DNA from: Chitinophagales bacterium
Lineage (GTDB): Bacteria > Bacteroidota > Bacteroidia > Chitinophagales > UBA8649
NCBI GenBank assembly: GCA_020635995.1
Contig: JACJYS010000001.1
Coordinates: 744,001 to 808,000 of the forward strand
Direction: 5' to 3'
Length of the DNA stretch: 64,000 nucleotides
Positions 26,642 through 35,562 of this stretch are shown piece by piece. Below the pieces are notes generated by a model. The model saw only the letters and a list, made by a program, of their open reading frames with translations, ran no database searches and was not told the DNA's origin. How positions within the stretch are numbered: position 1 is the stretch's first letter; each line of letters begins with the position of its first letter. A program made the position numbers and the translations under genes.

Positions 26642-28282
26642 TTATTTTTTTACAAAATTCCTCATTATCACTTTGCTATCCATAGTTATAGCTACTTTGT
26701 AAAATCCCGAATTTAAAGATTCTACATTTATACTTGTGCTATTATTTTGTTGCTGTAAACAAAGCTGCCCAAGCGAGTTGTATATTTTAATGCTTGATAT
26801 AGAAGCTTCATTTTTATTTATTCTTAAAATATGCTCTGCCGGATTAGGGAATAAAACAAGCGTGCTTTCTTCAGTTATATTTTTAATAGAAGTATAGGTG
26901 GTATCGTATTTTAAATTTAAAACAGGAGCAAAATCGCTATCGCTGGCGTTAGTAAATTTTACGGTGCCGTCTGTTGTACTTGTACTTTTTATTAAAAATT
27001 GAGTGTTGCTATTTTTAGTTATAAACTCATTCATAGTGGCGGGTAGTTCTATTCTTATCCACGATTGAGTTTGATTATTTGAACCAAAAACACAAGGCGT
27101 TTCATCCATATCGGTATTAGCAGTATAGTCAGCAGCATCTATGGTAATAGTTGAGCCCAAATTACCACTTTTAACACTAACTTCTACGGGAGAACTTAAA
27201 GGATTATCGCCTGTTATTTCTTCTATTCTTAAAAATATTTCAGCATTAGTTACTTTTTGCCAATCCATATTTTGGGTGTTAAAATTTAAAACTGTGGCAA
27301 AATCTTCGCTACCATTTTTACCTAAAATTAAATCATTAGAAACATTTTGAGCAGAAGAAACACTTCCGTCATTGCTTAATGTAGAAAGCAAATATTGGTC
27401 GTCCATTAAAAATTTATGATAAAATTTTTGAGTATGGTAGCCAATTAAATCTCTATATCCTTTAGGCGATAAATGAAAACAATCTCTTGTTATGCCCAAA
27501 TAATCTCTCATAGATTCTTTAGGAGAAGGATAACTTGGGTCGCCAAAAGGCAAAGGTTGAGTAAAAGGAGGATATGTGCCTCCCGGAGCAACTCCCAACA
27601 CATCATTTTGACCAAAAGTGTATTGCATTAATGCGGGTGCTTTATAAAATTCAACTTGTGGTTCTGTGTTAGCATAGTCTTCCATAAGCGTACTAAAATC
27701 GTTTAGTATAGTATTTATTTGCAAAAAAGTAGGCTGTCCCATGCTGTTCCATGTTCCATAAAATGGATGACTATTTCCCAAAGGATTATTAACAGTTAGT
27801 ATTTCTTCAAAATTAGGATAAACATATCCACTAAATACTATTTTAATTCCCGGTTTTGTTGATTTTAAAAAGTTGACAACATCAAGAGTTCTGGCATAAA
27901 CACTATCTATCAACTCATCTAATTGAGCTTGCGTAAAATTTACATTCCAATCGCCTAAAACATCATTTCCGGCTATGCTGAGGTGTATAGCTTCAATACT
28001 GGGGTTGTCATTTATTAAGTTTTGTATTTCTGTTTGCTTACTACTACCTTGAAAATCATCTGTTTCAGCTCCGTTTTCTGCCACAGTGGGGTTACTTAAA
28101 AATTTGTAGTGTGTATGTCCCCATTTTTCAAAAACATTATCAATAGTACCATCTACATACATAAAGAATGCCCAGCTATCGCCAATTAATAGCACTTTTG
28201 TTTCGTCATTTTCAGAACATTGAGCATTTAATTGTAGGGTAAAAAAGGAGATAATAAGAGTAAAAAGTAAAGTTTTGTTCAT
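26642..28282 (-). CDS. Secreted SGNH/GDSL hydrolase with T9SS sorting domain
   Basis: A 546-residue exported protein with a signal peptide ending TLQLNAQ. The N-terminal domain has SGNH blocks: GDSW with Ser36, the GND of SIAGND at 105-107, and the final DxxH as DCFH (267-270), followed by LSPKGYRDL. A DNRLRE-like beta domain is at about 290-460. The C-terminal LFPNPAEHILRI domain directs T9SS export. Likely removes acyl or acetyl groups from a surface or environmental polymer; substrate unknown. Confidence 0.87.
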   Translation of the reverse strand: MNKTLLFTLIISFFTLQLNAQCSENDETKVLLIGDSWAFFMYVDGTIDNVFEKWGHTHYKFLSNPTVAENGAETDDFQGSSKQTEIQNLINDNPSIEAIHLSIAGNDVLGDWNVNFTQAQLDELIDSVYARTLDVVNFLKSTKPGIKIVFSGYVYPNFEEILTVNNPLGNSHPFYGTWNSMGQPTFLQINTILNDFSTLMEDYANTEPQVEFYKAPALMQYTFGQNDVLGVAPGGTYPPFTQPLPFGDPSYPSPKESMRDYLGITRDCFHLSPKGYRDLIGYHTQKFYHKFLMDDQYLLSTLSNDGSVSSAQNVSNDLILGKNGSEDFATVLNFNTQNMDWQKVTNAEIFLRIEEITGDNPLSSPVEVSVKSGNLGSTITIDAADYTANTDMDETPCVFGSNNQTQSWIRIELPATMNEFITKNSNTQFLIKSTSTTDGTVKFTNASDSDFAPVLNLKYDTTYTSIKNITEESTLVLFPNPAEHILRINKNEASISSIKIYNSLGQLCLQQQNNSTSINVESLNSGFYKVAITMDSKVIMRNFVKK

Positions 28283-28376
28283 TGTAGTTTATGTTTGTGT
28301 CCCCTAATTTATAAAAAATATTTTATTTAATTATTTGCAGAACCAATTTTTAAATTCCTTTCTTTATTTTTACACT

Positions 28377-29537
28377 ATGATAAGTAGAGATATATACACA
28401 GAAGAGCAAGAAATGTTTCGTCAATCGGTAAGAGATTTTATTGCTAAAGAAATAACACCTTATAATGCAAAATGGGAAAAAGACCAGATGGTTAGTAAAG
28501 AATCTTGGTTAAAGTTGGGCGAAGCGGGTTTTTTGTGTATGCAAGCTCCTGAAAAATATGGAGGACTGGGAATTACAGATTTTAGATACAATACTATTTT
28601 AACGGAAGAATTAGGCTTAACAGGTTGTGCCGGTCCCGCTGTAGGATATCCTTTGCACAACGATATTGTTTTTCCATATATTTTGCATTACGGAAAAGAG
28701 AGTTTATTAGAAAAAGTAGTTCCTAAATGTATTAGTGGAGAAAATGTGCTGGCTATAGCTATGACCGAACCGGGAGCGGGAAGCGATTTGCAAGGCATGA
28801 GAAGTACGGCAGAAGATAAAGGCGATTATTATTTGCTAAATGGTAGTAAAACATTTATAACCAATGGATATTTGGCTGGGGGAGTAGTGGTGGCTGCTAA
28901 AACTGACCCTACAAAAGGAGCAAAAGGTATTAGTTTATTTTATGTAGATGCAGAAAGTGAGGGTTTTACCAAAGGACAGCCTTTTGAAAAAATAGGTTTG
29001 CACGCACAAGATACTTGCGAGTTATTTTTTGAAAATGTAAAAATTCCTAAAGAAAACTTGCTGGGAAATGAAGGCGAAGGCTTTAAATATTTAATGACAG
29101 AGTTAGCTCAAGAAAGATTAGTAGTAGCCATTGGAGCTATAGCTCAAGCAGAAAATGCTTTAAATAAAACCGTACAATACGTAAAAGAAAGAGCCGCTTT
29201 TGGTACTACTGTAGATAAATTTCAAAATACACGATTTAAAATAGCGGAACTAACCACAGAAGTACAAATAGGCAGAGTATTTTTAGATAAATGTGTGCAA
29301 CTGCATAATAATAAAAAATTAGACCAAGCTACTGCCAGCATGGCAAAATATTGGTTAACAGACTTACAGTTTAAAGTAGCAGAAGAAGGCTTGCAACTGC
29401 ATGGTGGTTATGGTTATATTTGGGAATACGATATTGCCCGTGCGTGGGCAGACAGCCGTGTGCAACGCATTTATGCCGGTACTAATGAAATAATGAAAGA
29501 ATTGATTGCCAGAAGTGTTTTAGGGAAGTTAAAGTAG
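28377..29537 (+). CDS. Acyl-CoA dehydrogenase, LCAD-like
   Basis: A 386-residue cytoplasmic flavoenzyme that oxidises acyl-CoA to trans-2-enoyl-CoA. I chose the ATG at 28377 (MISRDIYTEEQEMF) over an upstream TTG at 28335, which would add a 14-residue non-family tail. Substrate/FAD segments are AIAMTEPGAGSDLQGM and TFITNGYLAGGVVVAAKT. The IYAGTNEIMKELIAR end lacks the MCAD-type Glu; instead Glu246 in ELAQERL corresponds to the catalytic Glu of mammalian LCAD-type enzymes. Monocistronic; the REP-like region follows it. Confidence 0.92.
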   Translation: MISRDIYTEEQEMFRQSVRDFIAKEITPYNAKWEKDQMVSKESWLKLGEAGFLCMQAPEKYGGLGITDFRYNTILTEELGLTGCAGPAVGYPLHNDIVFPYILHYGKESLLEKVVPKCISGENVLAIAMTEPGAGSDLQGMRSTAEDKGDYYLLNGSKTFITNGYLAGGVVVAAKTDPTKGAKGISLFYVDAESEGFTKGQPFEKIGLHAQDTCELFFENVKIPKENLLGNEGEGFKYLMTELAQERLVVAIGAIAQAENALNKTVQYVKERAAFGTTVDKFQNTRFKIAELTTEVQIGRVFLDKCVQLHNNKKLDQATASMAKYWLTDLQFKVAEEGLQLHGGYGYIWEYDIARAWADSRVQRIYAGTNEIMKELIARSVLGKLK

Positions 29538-29614
29538 CTAGGTAAGACAAGAAAGACCACATAGTACCCATTCATAGTGAATTATTGGCTGAATTAAGGC
29601 AGTATTTCCGTGCT

Positions 29615-29634
29615 GTCGGGAGTTTCCTCCCGAC
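29615..29634. terminator. Perfect hairpin GTCGGGAG/CTCCCGAC
   Basis: Eight perfect base pairs with a TTTC loop, 78 nt after the acyl-CoA dehydrogenase stop, followed by ATTTCT. It can act as a terminator, but it is also the sort of palindrome found in REP arrays. Confidence 0.6.
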
Positions 29635-29712
29635 ATTTCTAATAGAATGTTTATTTTTCTTATGGTAGGTCTTATTTGCACGTACCAATCTTTATATAAT
29701 TCTCCCTAAACT

Positions 29713-29735
29713 GGTGCAAGCTTGTAGCTCGTACC
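29713..29735. repeat. REP-like imperfect palindrome GGTGCAAGCT-TGT-AGCTCGTACC
   Basis: Ten-base arms with one G-U and one A-C mismatch around TGT. A related half-site GTACCAAT occurs about 55 nt upstream. Imperfect palindromes of this sequence style are associated with REP-associated tyrosine transposases (RAYT) in Bacteroidota; no transposase is in the window. Confidence 0.5.
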
Positions 29736-29750
29736 AATTATTAATCCATC

Positions 29751-30269
29751 CTACACATCAGCAGGCGGTTCTGGTGCTGTGCCACTTAGGTTGGCAAGTT
29801 CTTTATCTATATAATATAAACTTTGAGCCCCACTGCCTATTAGTTTTATTTTGTCAAGTATGGTTCTAAAAAGTGTTTCTTCCTCTCTTTGCTCTTGTAC
29901 ATAAAAACGCAAAAACTCTGTAGTAACATGGTCTTCTTCTACATTAGAAAGTTCTACTAATTTGTATATAGATTTTGTAACAGCTTGCTCATTTTTGTAA
30001 GCACTTTCGCAAATTTCTACTATGTTTTTAAACTCATTTTTTGGTTGGTTAGCTTGAGGAACTATGGCGTGTCCGTCCACTTCATTAATGTATCTAAATA
30101 GTTTAATAAAATGTAAATTCTCTTCGTGCGATTGAGCATAAAAAAACTGAGCCGCTCCGTCCATTCCATTAGTGTCGCACCAGCTTGCCATAGCTAAATA
30201 TTGCAATGAGGCACTTAATTCTTCTTTTAAATGGGTGTTAAGAGCTTGTTCTATTTTATCTGAAATCAT
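29751..30269 (-). CDS. ftnA: Ferritin (bacterial non-heme, FtnA type)
   Basis: A 172-residue cytoplasmic iron-storage protein that oxidises Fe2+ and stores it as mineral. The four-helix bundle has ferroxidase residues at Glu17, Glu50 and His53, with the later EEDHVTTEFLRFYVQEQREEE helix contributing the other site. The start ATG overlaps the stop of the upstream cytochrome peroxidase as TAATG, so the two are translationally coupled. Confidence 0.92.
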   Translation of the reverse strand: MISDKIEQALNTHLKEELSASLQYLAMASWCDTNGMDGAAQFFYAQSHEENLHFIKLFRYINEVDGHAIVPQANQPKNEFKNIVEICESAYKNEQAVTKSIYKLVELSNVEEDHVTTEFLRFYVQEQREEETLFRTILDKIKLIGSGAQSLYYIDKELANLSGTAPEPPADV

Positions 30270-31324
30270 TATAGCTGAGTTTTAAGTTCTTTGGGTTCTG
30301 TTTTGTATTGTTGCGGTATATCTCCGGAAAGCGACTTTAAAAATGCCGTAATATTTTTTACTTCAGTGTCAGAAAGTTCTTTATTAAGTTGTAGTTCTGC
30401 CATTATTCTTACAGCTTGCTCTAAGCTATCTACACTGCCATTATGAAAATAAGGGTAAGTATGTTCTACGTTTCTTAAAGAAGGCACTTTAAACATAAAC
30501 TCGTCTGCCGTATTATTTGTAACACTGGCTAATCCTTTATCTCTTTTTTCGTCATTTATAGCTTTCCAAAAATCTTCATAAACACCAAATTTTTGAAAAG
30601 TATTGCCACCTAATAAAACTCCGCTATGGCAGGTAGTGCATCCATTTAGCACAAATGAAAGCATACCTTTTTTCTCTTGTTCTGTTAGTGCGTTTTCATC
30701 GCCATTTAAGTATTTATCAAAACGAGAAGGCGTTAATAATTCTCTTTCAAAACAGGCTATTGAGTTTTGAACATTTTCATAAGTTATAGGGTTTTCTTCG
30801 TTAGGATATGCTTTAGCAAACCATTCTTTATAAAGTTCTATATTGTTTAGTCTTTCTACTAAAAATGCTTTTGAAGGTATAGCCATTTCTACAGGATTAG
30901 TAATAGGTCCACCGGCTTGTTCTTCTACATCTTTGGCTCTACCGTCCCAAAACTGCATGCTGTGCAAAGCCGCATTTAAAACCGTAGGAGAATTTCTATC
31001 GCCAAAACCTCCGTTATCGCCTTCGCTGGTTGGTAAATTATCAACTCCAAAAGTTGCCAAGTTGTGGCAAGAGTTGCAACTATTGTTTCCTGTTAAAGAT
31101 AATCGGGTGTCAAAATATAAAATATGCCCCAATTCTATTTTTTCTGGAGTGCTAATATTGTTTGGGTTATCTGCTTTAGTAGGCAATGCCTCAAAAAGAT
31201 AAAGATGTTTGTTTAAGGCTAAATCGTAAGATGTATTGTTTGCCGTATTGTTATTATTTGTACTTGGCGAACAAGCCACTAATATTATAAGTAAACTTGA
31301 GATGAAGAGTGAATTTTTAAGCAT
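30269..31324 (-). CDS. Di-heme cytochrome c peroxidase-like lipoprotein (CCP/MauG family)
   Basis: A 351-residue envelope protein with lipobox ILVAC (Cys18). Two c-type heme motifs, CNSCH (83-87) and CTTCH (229-233), with ELGHILYFDTRLS before the first and an FWDGRAKDVEEQAGGP segment, fit the bacterial cytochrome c peroxidase/MauG family that reduces H2O2 with electrons from small cytochromes. The downstream ferritin overlaps by one nucleotide, suggesting shared duty in peroxide and iron stress. Confidence 0.92.
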   Translation of the reverse strand: MLKNSLFISSLLIILVACSPSTNNNNTANNTSYDLALNKHLYLFEALPTKADNPNNISTPEKIELGHILYFDTRLSLTGNNSCNSCHNLATFGVDNLPTSEGDNGGFGDRNSPTVLNAALHSMQFWDGRAKDVEEQAGGPITNPVEMAIPSKAFLVERLNNIELYKEWFAKAYPNEENPITYENVQNSIACFERELLTPSRFDKYLNGDENALTEQEKKGMLSFVLNGCTTCHSGVLLGGNTFQKFGVYEDFWKAINDEKRDKGLASVTNNTADEFMFKVPSLRNVEHTYPYFHNGSVDSLEQAVRIMAELQLNKELSDTEVKNITAFLKSLSGDIPQQYKTEPKELKTQL

Positions 31325-31393
31325 TTTGTAGTTCGTTGTTTACTGCTATTAACTCACTAATGCCTAATTAAGTTCTTTTAAACTTAACTTTTT

Positions 31394-32254
31394 TTAAGGA
31401 ATCCACTTTTTGTCAAAGTTAGGTTTTCGTTTTTCAAGAAAAGCATTTCTGCCTTCTATAGCTTCGTCTGTCATATAAGCTAAGCGTGTGGCTTCTCCTG
31501 CAAAAACTTGTTGCCCCACCATGCCGTCATCTGTAAGGTTCATGGCAAATTTTAACATTTTAATAGAAATAGGTGATTTTGCTAAAATTTCTTGTGCCCA
31601 TTCATACGCAGTATTTTCTAATTCGGCATGAGGAATTACAGCATTTACCATTCCCATTTCATAAGCTTCTTGTGCGGAATAGTTTCTACCCAAAAAGAAA
31701 ATTTCTCTGGCTTTCTTTTGCCCTACCATTTTGGCTAAGTAAGCCGAACCATATCCACCGTCAAAACTGGTTACATCTGCATCGGTTTGTTTAAAAATAG
31801 CGTGTTCTTTGCTGGCAAGGGTTAAATCGCATACTACGTGCAAGCTGTGTCCGCCACCTACAGCCCAGCCGGGCACTACTGCTATTACTGCCTTGGGCAT
31901 AAATCTTATTAAACGTTGCACTTCAAGTATATTTAGCCTATGGTAGCCGTCTTCTCCCACGTATCCTTTATGTCCTCTGGCACTTTGGTCGCCACCGCTA
32001 CAAAAAGCCCATTTGCCATCTTTAGTAGAAGGTCCTTCGCCACTTAACAGCACTACGCCTATGCAGGTATCTTCATTGGCGTCATAAAAAGCTTCGTACA
32101 GTTCTTTAGTGGTTTTAGGTCGGAAAGCATTGCGAACATTAGGGCGGTTAAATGCTATACGAGCTACGCCATTACATTTTTTGTAAGTAATATCTTCAAA
32201 TTTCTCGCCATTTCTGTGTGCAGGTAGGGCATCTTGCCAGTTTATATTTGCCAT
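31394..32254 (-). CDS. menB: 1,4-dihydroxy-2-naphthoyl-CoA synthase
   Basis: A 286-residue crotonase-fold enzyme that cyclises o-succinylbenzoyl-CoA in menaquinone synthesis. MenB features: NRPNVRNAFRPKTTKEL, FCSGGDQSARGHKGYV, PGWAVGGGHSLHVVCDLTLAS, the TDADVTSFDGGYGSAYLAKMVG segment, and the end NFDKKWIP. Other men genes are not in the window. A minus-strand TACTTTTG lies at 32271-32278. Confidence 0.96.
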   Translation of the reverse strand: MANINWQDALPAHRNGEKFEDITYKKCNGVARIAFNRPNVRNAFRPKTTKELYEAFYDANEDTCIGVVLLSGEGPSTKDGKWAFCSGGDQSARGHKGYVGEDGYHRLNILEVQRLIRFMPKAVIAVVPGWAVGGGHSLHVVCDLTLASKEHAIFKQTDADVTSFDGGYGSAYLAKMVGQKKAREIFFLGRNYSAQEAYEMGMVNAVIPHAELENTAYEWAQEILAKSPISIKMLKFAMNLTDDGMVGQQVFAGEATRLAYMTDEAIEGRNAFLEKRKPNFDKKWIP

Positions 32255-32270
32255 GAAGTTTATTTTTTCG

Positions 32271-32278
32271 CAAAAGTA
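32271..32278 (-). promoter_or_regulatory. -7 box TACTTTTG for menB
   Basis: Reverse-strand TAnnTTTG, 16 nt before the ATG at 32254. Confidence 0.5.
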
Positions 32279-32306
32279 ATTATTAATTTTTTAAGTACTT
32301 ATTTTA

Positions 32307-33065
32307 TCACAATACCCACTCTATTTCCTTAAAATTGTATTTTTTTAGTTCATTATTTACCAAAACTTCTAATTGACCGGCAGTATTTACTTTTTGTAAA
32401 ATGCCGTTTTTTTGCTCTCCATTTTCAATAAAAAAGAAGTTATTTTTATAAGAAATTAGTTTATGGTGGTAATCGGTATCTACTTCATCAAATTTTTTAG
32501 CTATCAACTTCAAATATTGAACGTCAAGATTTTTTAAAACCACCTCTAAAACCTTCTTTTTATTAAATAAATATTTTACAATATTAAATAGAGAAGTAGC
32601 ATTAGGTAAGCCTTCAAAATCTTCTTGATTAACATTAATACCAATACCAATTATAGCATTGCTTATTTGGTTGTTACTCAATTGATTTTCAATTAAAATA
32701 CCGGCTAATTTTTTGTTTTTATAATAAATATCGTTAGGCCATTTTATTTTAAAAGGCATATTAGTTAGGCTGTTTAAAGCATCTACAATGGCAATGCAAA
32801 CCGCTTTAGATAAATAAAACTGCATATCAACACCCAAAAACTTAGGATAAACGATAAAAGAAAAAGTTAAATTTTGCCCTTCTTCGCTTTGCCATAAGTT
32901 GCCAAATTGTCCTCTGCCTGCCGTCTGTTTGTCAGTATAAAATACCGTTCCTTCTAATGGCTTACTTTTTGTTATAAAATCTTTAACATAAGAATTTGTA
33001 GAATTACATTGGTTAATATGATTTAAAACATTGCCAATAATGAGATTGTTTTTATTTTCACTCAA
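32307..33065 (-). CDS. birA: Biotin--[acetyl-CoA-carboxylase] ligase, monofunctional
   Basis: A 252-residue enzyme that activates biotin with ATP and attaches it to carrier lysines. The biotin/ATP loop GRGQFGNLW is at 50-58 and KWPNDIYYKNKKLAGILIE follows near 110. It lacks the N-terminal HTH found in E. coli BirA, so it should not regulate transcription. The start codon is TTG at 33063-33065 (reading MSENKNNLIIG); no ATG fits upstream. Its substrate carrier is the BCCP at 20971. Divergent from rsfS. Confidence 0.9.
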   Translation of the reverse strand: MSENKNNLIIGNVLNHINQCNSTNSYVKDFITKSKPLEGTVFYTDKQTAGRGQFGNLWQSEEGQNLTFSFIVYPKFLGVDMQFYLSKAVCIAIVDALNSLTNMPFKIKWPNDIYYKNKKLAGILIENQLSNNQISNAIIGIGINVNQEDFEGLPNATSLFNIVKYLFNKKKVLEVVLKNLDVQYLKLIAKKFDEVDTDYHHKLISYKNNFFFIENGEQKNGILQKVNTAGQLEVLVNNELKKYNFKEIEWVL

Positions 33066-33074
33066 AAGATTTAC

Positions 33075-33082
33075 TATTTTTG
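33075..33082 (+). promoter_or_regulatory. -7 box TATTTTTG for rsfS-ftsH
   Basis: TAnnTTTG match, 33 nt before the TTG start of rsfS, in the birA/rsfS divergent gap. Confidence 0.5.
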
Positions 33083-33115
33083 TGTAACATTTAAAAAATC
33101 AAAATTAAAGTTTAT

Positions 33116-33487
33116 TTGAAAAAGAAAAAAACTACAAATTCGGAACTATTAAAAAAAATAGTTGTTGAAGCTATTTTAGACACCAAAGCGGAGGAAGTAG
33201 TAGAATTAGACCTAAGAAATATATCAGACTCTGTGGCAGATTTTTTTCTAATTTGCCATGGGAATAATACTACTCAAGTTTCAGGTATAGCTGATGCCGT
33301 GTATAAAACTGTGAAAGAAGAAACAGGGCAAACACCACAAGGGCAAGAAGGTAAAGCCAATGCACAGTGGGTTATTTTAGATTATTTTGATGTGGTAGTA
33401 CATATTTTTTATAAAGAAACAAGACAATATTATCAATTAGAAGAGCTTTGGAGCGATGCCATAGCTATAGAACATGAAACAGTATGA
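33116..33487 (+). CDS. rsfS: Ribosomal silencing factor RsfS
   Basis: A 123-residue cytoplasmic protein that binds uL14 and blocks subunit joining. Core family sequence: VVELDLRNISDSVADFFLICHGNNTTQVSGIAD and the end segment WVILDYFDVVVHIFYKETRQYYQLEELWSDA. The start appears to be TTG at 33116 (MKKKKTTNSELL); there is no ATG in frame upstream, and the homology begins at TNSELL. It overlaps ftsH by 4 nt (ATGA). Confidence 0.92.
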   Translation: MKKKKTTNSELLKKIVVEAILDTKAEEVVELDLRNISDSVADFFLICHGNNTTQVSGIADAVYKTVKEETGQTPQGQEGKANAQWVILDYFDVVVHIFYKETRQYYQLEELWSDAIAIEHETV

Positions 33488-35532
33488 GTGAAGAAAAACA
33501 GAAGAAAAAAAATACTCCAAAAGAACCTATAATACCTAATAATAACGGAAATGATGGCTTTAATCCCTATTGGATTTATGCCATTTTAGGTGTTTTGCTT
33601 ATCGTTTCCATCTTTTTATCGGGAGGAATGGGAACCAGCACCGACCAAAAAATAACACAAGATTATTTTAAAGATGAAATGCTTTTAGCAGACGATGTTA
33701 AAAGAGTAGTGGTGGTAAATGACCGCAAAGTGGAGGTTTATCTTAAAAAAGATGCTTTAGAAAACAATGAAAAATACAAAAAACTAAAAAATTCCGGCAA
33801 CTTTTTTGAATCTTACAATGCTTATTTTACAGTAGCCAACGGCAAGCAGTTTGCCGAAGATATGAAAGAAGTAAAAACGGCTCATCCGGAAATTAAATCT
33901 GTTCCTATAGATTACGAACAAAGAGAATCGTTTTGGGATAGCTTAATTATGTTTTTACCGTTTATTTTCTTTATAGGTATTTTTATATATTTTATGCGAA
34001 AAATGGGCGGAGGCATGGGCGGAGGTAGTCAAATATTTAATATTGGCAAATCAAAAGCTACATTGTTTGATCAAAATACAAAATCTCCGGTAACTTTTAA
34101 AGACGTGGCAGGCTTAGGCGAAGCCAAAGAAGAAGTAATGGAAATAGTTAACTTCTTAAAAGAACCCGAAAAATATACCCGTTTGGGAGGAAAAATACCA
34201 AAAGGAGCTTTATTAATAGGTCCTCCGGGTACAGGAAAAACATTGCTGGCTAAAGCTATGGCTGGCGAAGCTAAAGTACCTTTCTTCTCTATATCCGGTT
34301 CCGATTTTGTTGAAATGTTTGTAGGCGTGGGAGCTTCAAGAGTAAGAGATTTATTTAAGCAAGCCAGAGAAAAAGCTCCTTGTATCATATTTGTAGATGA
34401 AATAGATGCCATAGGGCGTGCTAGAGGTAAAAATGCCATACAAAGTAATGATGAAAGAGAAAGTACTTTAAATCAACTTTTAGTAGAAATGGACGGTTTT
34501 GGTAGCGAAAAAGGCATTATACTTATAGCCGCCACCAACCGACCAGACGTATTGGATAAAGCCTTATTGCGTCCGGGGCGTTTTGATAGACAAATACACG
34601 TAGATAGACCGGATTTAAAAGAACGTGAGCAAATTTTTAGAGTTCATGTTAAAAACATAAAACTGTCAAAATCTGTAGAGCTTTCAAAATTAGCAGCATT
34701 AACACCGGGTTTTGTAGGAGCAGATATAGCCAATATTTGTAATGAAGCAGCATTAATAGCCGCACGAAGAAATAAATCGGAAATAGATTTAGACGATTTT
34801 AATAGTGCTATAGATAGAGTAATAGGCGGTTTAGAAAAGAAAAACAAAATAATTTCTATAGACGAGAAAAAACGTATAGCTTTTCATGAGGCAGGACATG
34901 CTGTTAGTAGTTGGTTTTTAGAGCATGCTAATCCATTAGTAAAAGTTACGGTAGTGCCGCGTGGGCAGTCTTTAGGAGCCGCTTGGTATATGCCAAACGA
35001 AAGAAATTTGACTACAAAAGAACAACTGCAAGACGAAATAGCAGCTACATTGGCGGGTAGAGCGGCAGAGCAAATTGTTTTTGGCAATATTTCTACAGGA
35101 GCACAAAATGATTTAGATAAAGTAACCAGCACGGCTTACCAAATGGTAGTAATTTTTGGTATGACAGAATCGGTAGGAAATGTTTCTTATTATGAACTAA
35201 TGAAAAACGAAAATTTCCAAAAGCCTTTTTCTGATGAAACTGCCAGAAAAATAGATGAGGAAGTAAAAGCTATTATTGATGAGCAATATGTGAGAGTAGT
35301 GGCACTGCTTAACCAAAAAAGAGAATCTTTAAATAAAGTGGCTCAGGTACTTTTAGAAAAAGAAGTAATAGTAAAAGACGATGTGGAAAGATTAATAGGT
35401 AAAAGACCTTTTGAAACGGAGCATACATCAGTTGCAGATGTGCAAAATGATGAAGTAAAAAAAGAAGAAAATAGTGTTGCTGAAAATTCTAATAATAATG
35501 AAATTTCGGGCGACATTAAAAATGAATTATAA
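33484..35532 (+). CDS. ftsH: ATP-dependent zinc metalloprotease FtsH
   Basis: A 682-residue membrane-bound AAA+ protease for membrane and unstable cytoplasmic proteins. Two N-terminal transmembrane helices (about 26-47 and 158-175) flank a periplasmic domain. Walker A GPPGTGKT is at 246-253, Walker B IIFVDEIDAIG follows, and the zinc motif HEAGH is at 468-472. Gly-rich cytosolic stretch KMGGGMGGGSQ before the AAA domain. The acidic, Asn-rich tail after about 640 is low complexity. Coupled to rsfS; followed by the LUD gene, which has its own promoter. Confidence 0.97.
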   Translation: MSEEKQKKKNTPKEPIIPNNNGNDGFNPYWIYAILGVLLIVSIFLSGGMGTSTDQKITQDYFKDEMLLADDVKRVVVVNDRKVEVYLKKDALENNEKYKKLKNSGNFFESYNAYFTVANGKQFAEDMKEVKTAHPEIKSVPIDYEQRESFWDSLIMFLPFIFFIGIFIYFMRKMGGGMGGGSQIFNIGKSKATLFDQNTKSPVTFKDVAGLGEAKEEVMEIVNFLKEPEKYTRLGGKIPKGALLIGPPGTGKTLLAKAMAGEAKVPFFSISGSDFVEMFVGVGASRVRDLFKQAREKAPCIIFVDEIDAIGRARGKNAIQSNDERESTLNQLLVEMDGFGSEKGIILIAATNRPDVLDKALLRPGRFDRQIHVDRPDLKEREQIFRVHVKNIKLSKSVELSKLAALTPGFVGADIANICNEAALIAARRNKSEIDLDDFNSAIDRVIGGLEKKNKIISIDEKKRIAFHEAGHAVSSWFLEHANPLVKVTVVPRGQSLGAAWYMPNERNLTTKEQLQDEIAATLAGRAAEQIVFGNISTGAQNDLDKVTSTAYQMVVIFGMTESVGNVSYYELMKNENFQKPFSDETARKIDEEVKAIIDEQYVRVVALLNQKRESLNKVAQVLLEKEVIVKDDVERLIGKRPFETEHTSVADVQNDEVKKEENSVAENSNNNEISGDIKNEL

Positions 35533-35550
35533 AAATACATTTTAATTCGT

Positions 35551-35558
35551 TAAATTTG
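35551..35558 (+). promoter_or_regulatory. -7 box TAAATTTG, 4 nt before the LUD-domain ATG
   Basis: The box is separated from the ATG at 35563 by 4 nt, so the mRNA from this promoter should be leaderless. Confidence 0.55.
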
Positions 35559-35562
35559 TTAC

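Noticed and set aside
28335..28337. TTG as acyl-CoA dehydrogenase start
   Set aside because: The added 14 residues do not match the family; the ATG at 28377 does.
34071..34439. Open frames opposite ftsH
   Set aside because: Shadows of the conserved AAA domain; composition is reverse-complement bias.
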